Below, piece after piece: positions 1-7,726 of a DNA stretch of 43,123 bases. The stretch spans positions 1 to 43,123 of the forward strand of contig CADAEH010000021.1 in assembly GCA_902786855.1 (NCBI GenBank), read 5' to 3'. The stretch's first letter is position 1. Every line of letters begins with the position of its first letter. A program made the position numbers and the translations under genes. The notes under the pieces are model-generated. The model was given only the letters and a program-made list of their open reading frames with translations. It was not told where the DNA came from and did not search any database. Source of the DNA: an uncultured Eubacteriales bacterium (GTDB lineage Bacteria > Bacillota > Clostridia > Peptostreptococcales > Anaerovoracaceae).

Positions 1-94
1 ACCGATGTATTAGCTTTGTAAGGAGCCGTATGCGGGAAAGCCGCACGTACGGATCTGAGAGGGGTTCGGGGAGTAATCCCCGTTCCTACTAAAC
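1..94 (+). mobile_element. Group II intron, 3' end (domains V and VI)
   Basis: Bases 23-55 match the near-invariant domain V hairpin: it opens GAGCCGTATG with the catalytic AGC triad at 24-26, has a GAAA-type loop and closes CGTACGGATC. Domain VI follows as a GGGGA/TCCCC hairpin, then CCTA with the likely branch-point A at 88. The 3' end is probably the AC at 93-94, because CCTA-CTAAAC fits the common bacterial pattern of an A followed by about six bases ending in AC. The intron body and its reverse transcriptase lie left of the window. The 3' exon from 95 is not recognisable as a gene. Confidence 0.85.
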
Positions 95-384
95 AGCAAG
101 TAACCATTTGAACGTCAAACATGACGATGGGATACGAGCTTCAGTCATCGATCCGTTACTTACAACATGCGGCGGCCACTTCAATGTGGCCGCCTTTCGA
201 TTACCCGGATTCGCAGGAAATCGTTGATGCCTGCTGAGCAGCTGGCAGCTCGGCATACAGTTAACTGCTCGCACATCGGTGCCGTACTGTGTTATCATTG
301 TTTTGTTGAGCAGCCGCATCGGCAAAATGAATGAGTGATTTGAGGCAGCGGTGCATTGAACGAGCTGCCGGAGGAAATGATATA
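95..384. other. Intergenic stretch after the intron, no gene seen
   Basis: No convincing coding sequence is present between the intron end and the thioredoxin-like gene. The stretch holds one strong hairpin at 171-194. No clear promoter is seen ahead of the gene at 385; the nearest good signal is its ribosome site. Confidence 0.5.
171..197 (+). terminator. Hairpin, probable terminator
   Basis: Perfect 9-bp arms GGCGGCCAC / GTGGCCGCC with a 6-base loop are followed by only TTT. It is probably the terminator of whatever gene the left intron interrupted or followed. The short T run keeps confidence moderate. Confidence 0.5.
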
Positions 385-948
385 ATGAAATCGAAATATG
401 GGATTTTTCTTTTTGCGCTTTTTGCTGTCTGCTGCGGTCTGCTTGCGTTCAGAAGCCTGACAGGAGACTCGGTGGATATGGGTCCGCTTGAAGAAGATGA
501 GAAGATCTCCATTGATTTTCCGGACAATATAGCGGGCTTCACTACAACGGACCTTTTCGGGAATGAAGTGACAAGTGCTGTTTTTGCCGAAAAAGATGTG
601 ACTCTTGTAAATATCTGGGGCACTTTCTGTGACCCCTGCATTGAGGAACTGCCAGACCTGCAGGAACTCAGTGAATCGATGCCTGAAAATGCTCAGCTGA
701 TAGGGATCGTGGGCGATGTAAAAAGTGCGAGAAACGATGAATATGTTGAAGCGCTGAGTCTCGTTGGGAAAAACGGGATCACATATACCAACCTGCTTGC
801 AGACAGATCCATGAAATTCATGGATAAGATCATGTTCGTCCCTACGACTGTTCTGGTCGACTCGGAGGGAAATGTGATTGGCGAGCCGATCATAGGCAGC
901 GAAGTCGATGAATATAAGAAAGCACTGGCAGATTACCTGAACAAGTAA
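385..948 (+). CDS. Membrane-anchored thioredoxin-like (TlpA/ResA-type) protein
   Basis: Likely a cell-surface thiol-disulfide oxidoreductase of the TlpA/ResA class. The protein (187 aa) begins with a short basic N-terminus and one hydrophobic segment at about residues 5-21, read as a signal anchor or lipoprotein-like signal with Cys-Cys near its end. A thioredoxin fold follows, with the redox motif WGTFCDPC where family members usually have WATWCxPC, and the cis-proline region VPTTVLVDSEG. The ATG at 385 is chosen because GGAGG lies 10 bases upstream; an earlier in-frame ATG at 331 has no ribosome site. The substrate is unknown. A cytochrome maturation role cannot be inferred because no ccd or other partner lies nearby. 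Confidence 0.85.
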   Translation: MKSKYGIFLFALFAVCCGLLAFRSLTGDSVDMGPLEEDEKISIDFPDNIAGFTTTDLFGNEVTSAVFAEKDVTLVNIWGTFCDPCIEELPDLQELSESMPENAQLIGIVGDVKSARNDEYVEALSLVGKNGITYTNLLADRSMKFMDKIMFVPTTVLVDSEGNVIGEPIIGSEVDEYKKALADYLNK

Positions 949-1017
949 TATGACACCCAATGTGTAAGGCGGATATGATTCCGCTTTGACATATGTCCAG
1001 CAAGGAGCTGAAAAAGA

Positions 1018-1758
1018 ATGAAGCTTTTGATCATACGGCACGGAGATCCGGATTACAAAAATGACTCTCTGACAGATAAAGGCTGGCGCGAGGCGGAGTA
1101 CCTTGCAGAACTTTTGGCGAAAAAGTTCGAAAAACAGGGCACAACGTACTTTTACACTTCGCCATATGGCCGGGCACAGGATACCGCATCCCTGACCCTC
1201 AAAAGACTCGGCCGTACTGCCGAGGTGATGCCATGGCTCAGAGAGTTTGATGTATTCATTCACAGGCCGGATGACCCGGGCAGGATGCGTATCCCCTGGG
1301 ACTGGCTCCCGCAGGACTGGACTGCGGATCCGAAGCTGTATGAGAAAGATCAATGGTATGAGAATGAACGTATAGCTCCGTCTGAGGTCTGGGCTGAATA
1401 TCGCAAGGTGGCAGAGGGCTTAGACGCTTTGCTGGCAAAACACGGCTACCGGCGGGAAGGCGGATACTATCGTGCAGAGAGACCTAACAGAGACACGATC
1501 GTGCTGTTTTGCCACTTTGGAGTGAGTTCTGTACTGCTGAGCCACCTCTGGAATGTTTCACCAATGGTCGTCTGGCACGGCTTTTGCGCTCTGCCTACAT
1601 CCATTACAACGCTTGTGACAGAAGAGCGCCGTAAAGGGATCGCTTCATTCAGGATGCTGGCTTACGGAGAAACGACGCATCTGTATGTTAATGGCGAATC
1701 TCCGTCATTTTCTGCGAGATTTTGCGAATGCTATGATGACGATACAAGGCATGATTAG
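1018..1758 (+). CDS. Histidine phosphatase family protein (phosphoglycerate mutase-like)
   Basis: A 246-aa member of the histidine phosphatase superfamily. The catalytic LIIRHGDP motif is at residues 4-11, where His8 would carry the phosphate. The second conserved arginine lies in SPYGRAQDTA and the second histidine in VLFCHFG. It is longer than the 190-aa paralogue at 2522, with an insert rich in Trp and Asp (about residues 80-115) that probably shapes the substrate pocket. AAGGAG lies 11 bases before the ATG. Substrate unknown. It opens a run of four co-oriented genes with gaps of about 20-95 bases, possibly one transcript. Confidence 0.88.
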   Translation: MKLLIIRHGDPDYKNDSLTDKGWREAEYLAELLAKKFEKQGTTYFYTSPYGRAQDTASLTLKRLGRTAEVMPWLREFDVFIHRPDDPGRMRIPWDWLPQDWTADPKLYEKDQWYENERIAPSEVWAEYRKVAEGLDALLAKHGYRREGGYYRAERPNRDTIVLFCHFGVSSVLLSHLWNVSPMVVWHGFCALPTSITTLVTEERRKGIASFRMLAYGETTHLYVNGESPSFSARFCECYDDDTRHD

Positions 1759-1854
1759 GTAGATAGGGGATCAGGATCAGGTAAACAGGAAAACGCCTTT
1801 GATCGCCAAAAATCGCTATAGCTGTAGAAATAGAATAAAGGATGAAAAACGAAT

Positions 1855-2499
1855 ATGAGCGATATAAAAACATGCGTCGACTGCGGCCTGCTGAATTGCT
1901 ATAAAAGGGATAAAGAGTATCCGGACTTTTGCCTGACCACTGGTCTGACACAGGAGACGATAGACAAGGTGTGGGCTCTTTATGAAGAAGAAGAGAACCG
2001 GAAGGTTTCGGTCACCTCTGCCCGGATCGAAAACGAGTTTTACGGAAAATATACGAGAGTCGAGGAAGTGATCGAGTTTGCACGGCAGATGGGTTACAGG
2101 AAGATCGGCATCGCGACATGCATCGGCCTGATCGATGAAAGCCGCATACTGGCACGTATCCTCAGGAAAAACGGCTTTGAAGTTTACTCTGCTGTATGCA
2201 AGATCGGTTCTTTTGCGAAGGCCGATGTCGGTGTTCTCCCTGAAGATATCACCAGAACGGGAGCCGTAATGTGCAATCCTATCATGCAGGCAGAGGTGCT
2301 GAATCAGGCTGGAACAGACTTCAATGTCGTAATGGGTCTGTGTGTAGGACATGACAGCCTGTTCTATAAGTACTCCGAGGCACTGGTAACGACTTTGGTC
2401 GCAAAAGATCGGGTTTTGGCGCATAATCCGGTCGGAGCTTTGTATCAGGCAGGAGCATATTACAAGAAGCTTCTGGCGGATAAAGAAGATAAGAAATAA
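1855..2499 (+). CDS. DUF1847 family protein, cysteine-rich
   Basis: A 214-aa protein matching the DUF1847 family found in anaerobic Clostridia. The N-terminus carries CVDCGLLNC, a likely metal-binding cluster, with another Cys at CLTTG. The central part has Rossmann-like features (IGIATCIGLIDESR) and conserved-looking cysteines in VCKIG, VMCNPIMQ and GLCVGHD, and it ends LAHNPVGALY. The cysteine spacing suggests bound metal or an iron-sulfur cluster, but no function is established for the family. It lies between two histidine phosphatase genes and is probably co-transcribed with them (22-base gap to the next). Confidence 0.8.
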   Translation: MSDIKTCVDCGLLNCYKRDKEYPDFCLTTGLTQETIDKVWALYEEEENRKVSVTSARIENEFYGKYTRVEEVIEFARQMGYRKIGIATCIGLIDESRILARILRKNGFEVYSAVCKIGSFAKADVGVLPEDITRTGAVMCNPIMQAEVLNQAGTDFNVVMGLCVGHDSLFYKYSEALVTTLVAKDRVLAHNPVGALYQAGAYYKKLLADKEDKK

Positions 2500-2521
2500 G
2501 TATTTTACGGGAAGTGTTAGC

Positions 2522-3106
2522 ATGTTGTACATTATCAGACACGGACAGACAGAACTGAATACGAAGATGTTGATGCAGGGGAGGAGTGATCATCCGCTCA
2601 ACGAGACCGGACTGGCTCAGGCCGAGGAAGCTGCAGGGCGTTTTGCTGCGATGGGAGTAAAGATAGACAAAGTGTATTCGAGCCCTCTGATCAGAGCTTT
2701 GCAGACAGCCAAAGCGATCGCTCCTGAAGCGGAGCTCGTAATCGATGACCGGCTGATCGAAATGGACTACGGCCCATATGAGGGGATGGATCTGAAAAAT
2801 CCTGCACCGGAAGTCCTGGATTTCTTCAAGGACTTTGTGAATGTGCCGGCGCCCGAAGGGATGGAGCCGCTTCCTGATGTAGTTGAAAGGCTGGGCGTTT
2901 TTCTCGAAGAGATCCGGGAAGAAGCAAAAGATATCAATATTCTTATATCGACGCATGCCATCGCGATGAAAGGTGCGCTGGAATACCTGACACCGGATTC
3001 ACATGGCAGCTACTGGTCCAAATACATAGGAAACTGTGAAGTATATGTTGCAGAGGCGGATAATGGCGATTTTTCCGTGCCTGTGCGATTTGAGGATGGC
3101 GAATAA
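2522..3106 (+). CDS. Histidine phosphatase family protein (GpmB/CobC-like)
   Basis: A 194-aa histidine phosphatase. LYIIRHGQTELN at residues 2-13 is the catalytic motif, SSPLIRALQTA holds the second arginine, EMDYGPYEG holds the acidic residue, and the second histidine is in ISTHAIAMKG. The size and the RHGQTELN signature are typical of GpmB, CobC or phosphoserine phosphatase-like members, which cannot be told apart from sequence alone. It starts 22 bases after the DUF1847 gene. It is a distant paralogue of the phosphatase at 1018, so two members of one superfamily flank DUF1847. Confidence 0.88.
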   Translation: MLYIIRHGQTELNTKMLMQGRSDHPLNETGLAQAEEAAGRFAAMGVKIDKVYSSPLIRALQTAKAIAPEAELVIDDRLIEMDYGPYEGMDLKNPAPEVLDFFKDFVNVPAPEGMEPLPDVVERLGVFLEEIREEAKDINILISTHAIAMKGALEYLTPDSHGSYWSKYIGNCEVYVAEADNGDFSVPVRFEDGE

Positions 3107-3174
3107 GTGCGCATAGATCATGCTACAGAGCGGAATAGCGAATAAGCGCGTATAAATAAAGAGGGGACAGGATC

Positions 3175-3831
3175 ATGAGAGAGATAATCAGAGACACATC
3201 ATTAGATGCGGACAGACACCTTGGTATTCTTGAGGTGTGGTATCCGGACCGCAGCGAGTGGGACACGGAAGCTTTCAACGCGCTCAAGGCTAAGGAACTC
3301 GAGGCTATCAGGGAAGAAGGTGCTGAGTACGACAGGGAGACATGGTTCAGGCAGGAGCCATATTTCAGATATTTCAGAAAGTTCAAGAAAACGAGTCCTG
3401 TGATGATGCAGGTCGAGTCGTTTTTGCTTAAGGGAAGGCCTTTCCCGGATGGGCGATACAACAACGCGGTCGCTTTTCTTACAGAGCTGAAGACGAGGTG
3501 CCTCCTGGGGTCGCACGATGCGGACATGATAGAGGGTGATCTTGTGATCTACAAGGAGACTGAGAAAACATCTTTCCCGAGTATCCACGGCGGAGAAGCC
3601 CACAGCTATCCGGGCGATGTGACATGCAGAGATGACAGATCCATCGTAGTCAGCATGATCGCAGGCGCTGACAGCAGGACCTGCCTCAGAGATGATAGCG
3701 AACATGTGCTGTATTTTGCGTTCGGCACGCCGGGGATGGCGGCTGAGACGCTGAAAACTTATCTTGACCAGGTCGAGCAATATGTAAAAGTGCTGGCGCC
3801 AAAAGCCGAAACAAAGCTGCATCTCTACTAA
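3175..3831 (+). CDS. B3/4 domain protein (PheT-related, COG3382-like)
   Basis: A 218-aa cytosolic protein resembling stand-alone B3/4 domains related to the phenylalanyl-tRNA synthetase beta chain. The supporting stretch is the central NAVAFLTELKTR, then HDADMIEGDLVIYK and the glycine-rich FPSIHGGEAHSYPGDV. In related proteins these domains are thought to bind tRNA or modified amino acids, and no reaction is established for this family. There is no signal peptide or membrane segment. AGGGGAC sits close before the ATG. A strong terminator follows at 3923, so this gene probably ends the transcript begun near 1018. Confidence 0.7.
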   Translation: MREIIRDTSLDADRHLGILEVWYPDRSEWDTEAFNALKAKELEAIREEGAEYDRETWFRQEPYFRYFRKFKKTSPVMMQVESFLLKGRPFPDGRYNNAVAFLTELKTRCLLGSHDADMIEGDLVIYKETEKTSFPSIHGGEAHSYPGDVTCRDDRSIVVSMIAGADSRTCLRDDSEHVLYFAFGTPGMAAETLKTYLDQVEQYVKVLAPKAETKLHLY

Positions 3832-3885
3832 ACGGTTTTGTAACGGCCTTGAAAAGTCCGAAAATGGTTCTGGATAAAACCGGAT

Positions 3886-3908
3886 AAACGGTTGCAAAAC
3901 GGTTGCGC
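3886..3908. repeat. Short direct repeat AAACGGTTGC
   Basis: AAACGGTTGC occurs twice in tandem with an 11-base period, and related AACGGTTTTG and ACGGCCTTG stretches lie just upstream. The repeat overlaps a possible promoter (TTGCAA at 3892, TAAAAT at 3915, 17-base spacer). It could be an operator for the HTH-Uma2 gene downstream, but this is weak. Confidence 0.35.
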
Positions 3909-3922
3909 ATGGGATAAAATAT

Positions 3923-3951
3923 AACCGCGGAAATCCCCGCGGTTTTGATTT
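3923..3951 (+). terminator. Rho-independent terminator
   Basis: AACCGCGG (3923-3930) pairs perfectly with CCGCGGTT (3937-3944), with a 6-base loop, followed by TTGATTTT. It separates the B3/4 gene from the HTH-Uma2 gene. Confidence 0.75.
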
Positions 3952-4018
3952 TGCGTGATCTGCGCAACAGAGATGTATTGAAATAAGCGTGATCCGGAGG
4001 GATCAAGAGGAAGATACC

Positions 4019-4909
4019 ATGACGATTCAGGAGATGAGGGATGTAAAAGAACGGACCGGGCTCAGCAACAAGGCGCTTGCTGCTCTTGCCGGCGTGCCTC
4101 TCGGAACAGTGCAGAAGGTGCTCAGCGGAGAGACCAAGGCGCCGAGACACAATACTGTTATGGCTATCAGCGAGGCGCTTGAGCGAGCACTGGATGATAT
4201 TGAGCAGTACAGAAAGCAACTTTCCACCGATCCTGATCTCAGCGGGACGATGCACCTGCGTGAAGACAGTTCCGCATTCCGGTATAAGGGCGGCGGTTCA
4301 GATATCCCGGATGTTATCGAGGACGCCTGGACACGCAGCTGGCGCAGGCAGGGCACTTATACAGTAAAAGATTATGAAATGATCCCTGACGGAGTGAGGG
4401 TAGAACTCATTGACGGCGTGATATATGACATGGATGCGCCTACCCTGACTCATCAGCTTATTGCGGGATATATATATAAGGAAATGTTCAACTTCGGCGA
4501 GCGAAGCGGTAAAAAGAACTGCATGCCTGTCATTGCACCATATGATGTGCAGCTCAACAAAGATGACAGAACAATGGTGCAGCCTGATGTCCTTGTTATC
4601 TGCAACAGAGACGGAAGGGATATCAGTAAAAGATTGTATGGAGCCCCTGATTTTGTGCTGGAGGTCCTTTCGCCTGCGACCAAGGCCAAGGATCTTATAA
4701 TAAAGTCCGGGAAATATGCCGCAGCAGGAGTCCGGGAATGCTGGCTTGTCGATCCGGAGTCTCAGGAAGTGCTGGTATATGACTTCGAAAATCTTCGATT
4801 TCCTGAGACATATACTTTTAACGACACAGTTCCCGTGATCATTTCAGGCGGAGAACTGACAATAGACTTTAAGTCGATCAGAGAATATCTGGAGAATATC
4901 TTACAGTAG
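4019..4909 (+). CDS. HTH-Uma2 (DUF820) fusion protein
   Basis: Two domains in about 296 aa. Residues 1-65 are a helix-turn-helix of the Cro/XRE type (SNKALAALAGVPLGTVQKVL). The C-terminal 190 residues match the Uma2/DUF820 family, which has a restriction-endonuclease-like PD-(D/E)xK fold. Visible hallmarks are YEMIPDGVRVELIDGVIY, QPDVLVIC, APDFVLEVLSP and AGVRECWLVDPE. Uma2 proteins are expanded in cyanobacteria and some Firmicutes, and their function is unknown. The ATG at 4019 follows AGAGGAAG by seven bases; an in-frame GTG at 3989 lacks such a site. The fusion suggests DNA binding coupled to a nuclease-like fold, but no activity is shown. Confidence 0.85.
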   Translation: MTIQEMRDVKERTGLSNKALAALAGVPLGTVQKVLSGETKAPRHNTVMAISEALERALDDIEQYRKQLSTDPDLSGTMHLREDSSAFRYKGGGSDIPDVIEDAWTRSWRRQGTYTVKDYEMIPDGVRVELIDGVIYDMDAPTLTHQLIAGYIYKEMFNFGERSGKKNCMPVIAPYDVQLNKDDRTMVQPDVLVICNRDGRDISKRLYGAPDFVLEVLSPATKAKDLIIKSGKYAAAGVRECWLVDPESQEVLVYDFENLRFPETYTFNDTVPVIISGGELTIDFKSIREYLENILQ

Positions 4910-4990
4910 TCATTGAACAAGAGCCATTGAACAGGCAAAAACATTTACCCGAACATCATATAGCAGGTTGTTGTATAATAGCTTACAATC

Positions 4991-6290
4991 TCCAGCCGCC
5001 GGGAAAGCCCACTACTTTAGTGGTGGGATGAAAGGCGGCAAATAATCAAAGAAAGGAGGACACAAAATGCTGACCTACCGGTTCAAGCTGTATAAATCTA
5101 AGAATGACAAGTATCTCGAAGCATACAACAACATCGCGTGCGAGATATGGAACCACTGCATCGCACTTGAAAGAAGATACTATCGTCTATTTGGTAAACA
5201 TCAGAACAAGTATGCGCTGATGAAGCATCTGACGAAGCTGAAGAGACTTCCGAAATATGCACACTGGAAGAAGCTCAATTCTCAAGCGATACAGAATGTT
5301 GTAGAGCGCATCGACAGGTCGTATAAAGCGTTCTTCGATCATGTGAAGCAGAAGAAAGGCGGACGCAAGTCGCCGCCTCACTTTTGCAAAAAAAAGAACT
5401 ATAAGTCGTTCACACTCAAACAGACGGGCTACGTCATAGACGGCAATTCTGCCTATATCATGGGTAGGAGATATAAGCTCTTCAAGTCTCGCAATATAGA
5501 GGGCGCCATCAAGACCGTGACTGTAAAGAAGATGCCGACAGGAGACTGGTATCTCTGCGTCACAACGGATCACGAAGCGAAACGAAACTATGCGCGAACA
5601 GGTAACTCTGTCGGCATGGACTTCGGCTTCAAAGACTTTCTGGTCCTGAGTGACTCTGTGAAGATACAGTCACCTGAGTATCTGAAACAGTCGCTTTCAG
5701 AGCTGAAGCGCCTGTCGAGGAACCTCTCGTTGAAGACAGAAGGTTCCCGCAACTACGAAAAAGTAAAACGTCAGCTTGCAAAGCTGCACGAGCATATCGC
5801 ATCACAGCGGCGGGACTTCTTCTTCAAGCTCGCCAACGATCTTTGCCGTAAGTACGACATCATAGGCATCGAGGATCTGAGCCTCAAGGGCATGCAGGCT
5901 TTATGGGGACGCAAAGAATCCGACCTTGCGTACGGAGAGTTTGTACAGATCCTCGAGTATGTAGCCGCGTCTGCAGATAAGAAAGTCGTTAAGATCGACA
6001 GATGGGCGCCGTCCACGAAGACATGCTCCGAATGCGGCTGCCGTGTAGAGCTGTCGCTGAAAGACAGGACGTGGATATGTCCGCACTGCGGAGCTGTCCA
6101 CGACAGGGACGTCAACGCAGCTATAAACATCAGAAATCTCGCCCTTGCGGCGTAGATACGTTAACGCTAAACAGTGAGGTGGGGCGTCACCTCATATCGG
6201 AGAGGAGTAAGACGCGCATGTATAAGAGTCATGGCGCTTCCTCGATAATGATAAGAATCCCACGGTTTTAACCGTGGGAGTACGTCAAAA
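4991..6290 (+). mobile_element. Solitary IS200/IS605-type element (IS1341-like, tnpB only)
   Basis: The element carries tnpB alone, with no TnpA transposase. The left end has a nested hairpin: GCCGCC (4995-5000) pairs with GGCGGC (5034-5039) around CCCACTAC / GTGGTGGG. The right end has the perfect CCCACGGTT / AACCGTGGG hairpin at 6259-6278 and then GTACGTCAAAA. Subterminal hairpins and no terminal inverted repeats are typical of this family. Exact cleavage points are not visible. Mobilisation would need a TnpA supplied elsewhere. It sits between the Uma2-fusion gene and the NYN gene. Confidence 0.85.
5067..6155 (+). CDS. tnpB: TnpB, RNA-guided nuclease of an IS605-type element
   Basis: A 362-aa TnpB, short but complete. 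The three RuvC acidic residues are present: Asp185 in GMDFGFKDF, Glu269 in IGIEDLSL and Asp348 in DRDVNAAINI. The zinc ribbon is intact with Cys320/Cys323 (CSEC) and Cys338/Cys341 (CPHC). The N-terminal half has the usual wedge and helical-bundle sequence (YNNIACEIWNHC, QAIQNVVERIDRSYKAFF). TnpB proteins use an RNA made from the element's right end to cut DNA beside a short target motif, which favours retention of the element. AAAGGAGG lies eight bases before the ATG. All key residues are present, so activity is plausible. Confidence 0.93.
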   Translation: MLTYRFKLYKSKNDKYLEAYNNIACEIWNHCIALERRYYRLFGKHQNKYALMKHLTKLKRLPKYAHWKKLNSQAIQNVVERIDRSYKAFFDHVKQKKGGRKSPPHFCKKKNYKSFTLKQTGYVIDGNSAYIMGRRYKLFKSRNIEGAIKTVTVKKMPTGDWYLCVTTDHEAKRNYARTGNSVGMDFGFKDFLVLSDSVKIQSPEYLKQSLSELKRLSRNLSLKTEGSRNYEKVKRQLAKLHEHIASQRRDFFFKLANDLCRKYDIIGIEDLSLKGMQALWGRKESDLAYGEFVQILEYVAASADKKVVKIDRWAPSTKTCSECGCRVELSLKDRTWICPHCGAVHDRDVNAAINIRNLALAA

Positions 6291-6305
6291 TAACCGCAAA
6301 AGAAC
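6060..6305 (+). ncRNA. Possible omega RNA (TnpB guide RNA)
   Basis: In characterised TnpB systems the guide scaffold overlaps the 3' end of tnpB and runs to the right end of the element, with the guide taken from flanking DNA. Here that region includes GTGAGGTGGGGCGTCACCTCAT, read as GAGGTGgggcgtCACCTC, and the 6259-6278 hairpin. The boundaries and the guide (about 6288 onward) are inferred by position only. Confidence 0.4.
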
Positions 6306-6392
6306 GCATATGACATCCCAATAGGTTGTTAGAAATATATAATAATTTGAATTAGGAAGGAAACAATAGAACACAGTATGAGAGACGATATC

Positions 6393-7160
6393 ATGAAAGT
6401 TGCGGTCCTGATAGACGCAGAGAACATTTCGTTTAAATACGCAAAACTTATTCTCGACGAAGCGAGCCGCCATGGCACAGTTGTATGCCGCAGGATATAT
6501 GGAGACTGGTCCGAACAGTCACTTTCTTCGTGGAAAAACGCCATTATGGAATACTCGTTCAATGCTATCCAGCAGTTCCACAATACCAAGGGAAAGAATT
6601 CTTCAGACTCGGCACTCATCATCGATGCGATGGATCTGATGCATGAAGCGAATTATCAGTGTATGTGCATCGTTTCCTCTGACAGCGATTTCTCCAAACT
6701 CGCCTCAAGGCTGAGGGAGTCCGAGATCTATGTCATTGGCATGGGAGAGATGAAGACACCTGTATCATTCCGTAGTTCCTGCGACAAGTTCCTGTATCTG
6801 GATGTACTGCTCAACAAGTACAAAGAAGCTGAAATGAAGGCCAGAGAGAAAGCTAGGTCAACCAGAAATTCCGGACAGCCGAAGCCTGCTGATGAAGAGG
6901 AAAACGGTCTGAACATGTCTGTCATCGTCAATGAGATAGACAATATCATTTCCAATGAGTCTGCGGAAGACGGCTGGATCATGCTCTCCGATCTCGGAAA
7001 CAAGCTCAGCCAGAAGTCGCCGGATTTCGACGTCCGTAACTTTGGCTTCTCCAAGCTCTCAGGGCTTATCAACAGCCTGAAAGGCTACGAGCTCAGAGGT
7101 GAAGTGCAGCCGGGAGCTAATTCGGCTTCAAAGGTATTCTATGTCAGGAAGAAAGACTGA
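6393..7160 (+). CDS. NYN domain and OST-HTH/LOTUS domain protein (LabA/MARF1-like)
   Basis: A predicted RNA-processing protein. The N-terminal 140 residues form a NYN (PIN-like nuclease) domain: KVAVLIDAENIS, SSDSALIIDAMDL and IVSSDSDFSKLASRLRE carry the acidic residues of the active site. After a charged linker, residues about 175-250 (VIVNEIDNIISNESAEDGW to GLINSLKGYELRG) look like an OST-HTH/LOTUS RNA-binding module. ATG 6393 is chosen because the family usually begins directly with this strand; an in-frame ATG at 6378 is possible, as GGAAGG lies 17 bases before it. It lies directly downstream of the tnpB element, which may have separated it from older upstream sequence. Confidence 0.88.
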   Translation: MKVAVLIDAENISFKYAKLILDEASRHGTVVCRRIYGDWSEQSLSSWKNAIMEYSFNAIQQFHNTKGKNSSDSALIIDAMDLMHEANYQCMCIVSSDSDFSKLASRLRESEIYVIGMGEMKTPVSFRSSCDKFLYLDVLLNKYKEAEMKAREKARSTRNSGQPKPADEEENGLNMSVIVNEIDNIISNESAEDGWIMLSDLGNKLSQKSPDFDVRNFGFSKLSGLINSLKGYELRGEVQPGANSASKVFYVRKKD

Positions 7161-7174
7161 TAATCAGCCGATAT

Positions 7175-7693
7175 ATGACGACCGATATTGATGCTTCAAG
7201 AAAAAAGAAAATACATTTTCTGATAACACTCGCTGTGATGGTGTTCATTTTCACCCAGTCAGCTCTCCCCGGAAAGATCTCAGGTGCGGAGAGCAGTACT
7301 GTAGTGAGACTGGTCATCTGGCTTGCAGATGCTTTGGGTATCCCGGGATTCACTGAGCTGGATGCGGACATTATCCACACTGTGGTCAGGAAGATGGCAC
7401 ATTTCCTTGAGTATATGCTGCTGGGCGGATGCCTGATGGTCAACACACATGACTGGTATGAGGAAAAGAAAAAGGATGCCGGACAGCAAGGCGCATGGTG
7501 GCTTGTTCTTATCTCATTGGCGGCAGGTGCTGTATATGCATCGACCGACGAGCTCCATCAGTATTTCGTACCTGAAAGAGCCTGCTCATTGAGAGATGTA
7601 TGCATCGATTCTGCCGGAGTTGCAGTAGGAGCGATCCTGATTCACTTGCTGTGGCTGAGGCACATCAGAGGCAGTGATCAGAAAAGAGCATGA
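7175..7693 (+). CDS. VanZ-like family membrane protein
   Basis: A 172-aa protein with VanZ-like signatures: an N-terminal membrane segment ending in FTQSALPGK, then VVRKMAHFLEYMLLG, STDELHQYFVPERACSLRDVCIDSAG and a final hydrophobic helix. About four membrane segments are visible. VanZ relatives have been linked to teicoplanin resistance in enterococci, but most are of unknown role and no resistance should be inferred. It starts 14 bases after the NYN gene with a weak ribosome site. Confidence 0.88.
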   Translation: MTTDIDASRKKKIHFLITLAVMVFIFTQSALPGKISGAESSTVVRLVIWLADALGIPGFTELDADIIHTVVRKMAHFLEYMLLGGCLMVNTHDWYEEKKKDAGQQGAWWLVLISLAAGAVYASTDELHQYFVPERACSLRDVCIDSAGVAVGAILIHLLWLRHIRGSDQKRA

Positions 7694-7726
7694 TCAGCGG
7701 TTTTGTTCGAACCGTTTTAGCAAGAT

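Noticed and set aside
95-325. An open minus-strand frame near the left edge
   Set aside because: Its sequence has no family likeness, no ribosome site, and runs into the intron end. Treated as chance.
4960-6350. AGGTTGTT on both sides of the tnpB element as a target-site duplication
   Set aside because: IS605-type elements do not make target duplications, and the flanking matches do not extend beyond this octamer.
7697-7722. CGGTT/AACCG repeat after the VanZ-like gene as a terminator
   Set aside because: The stem is only five base pairs and the T run short, and the next gene starts within it.
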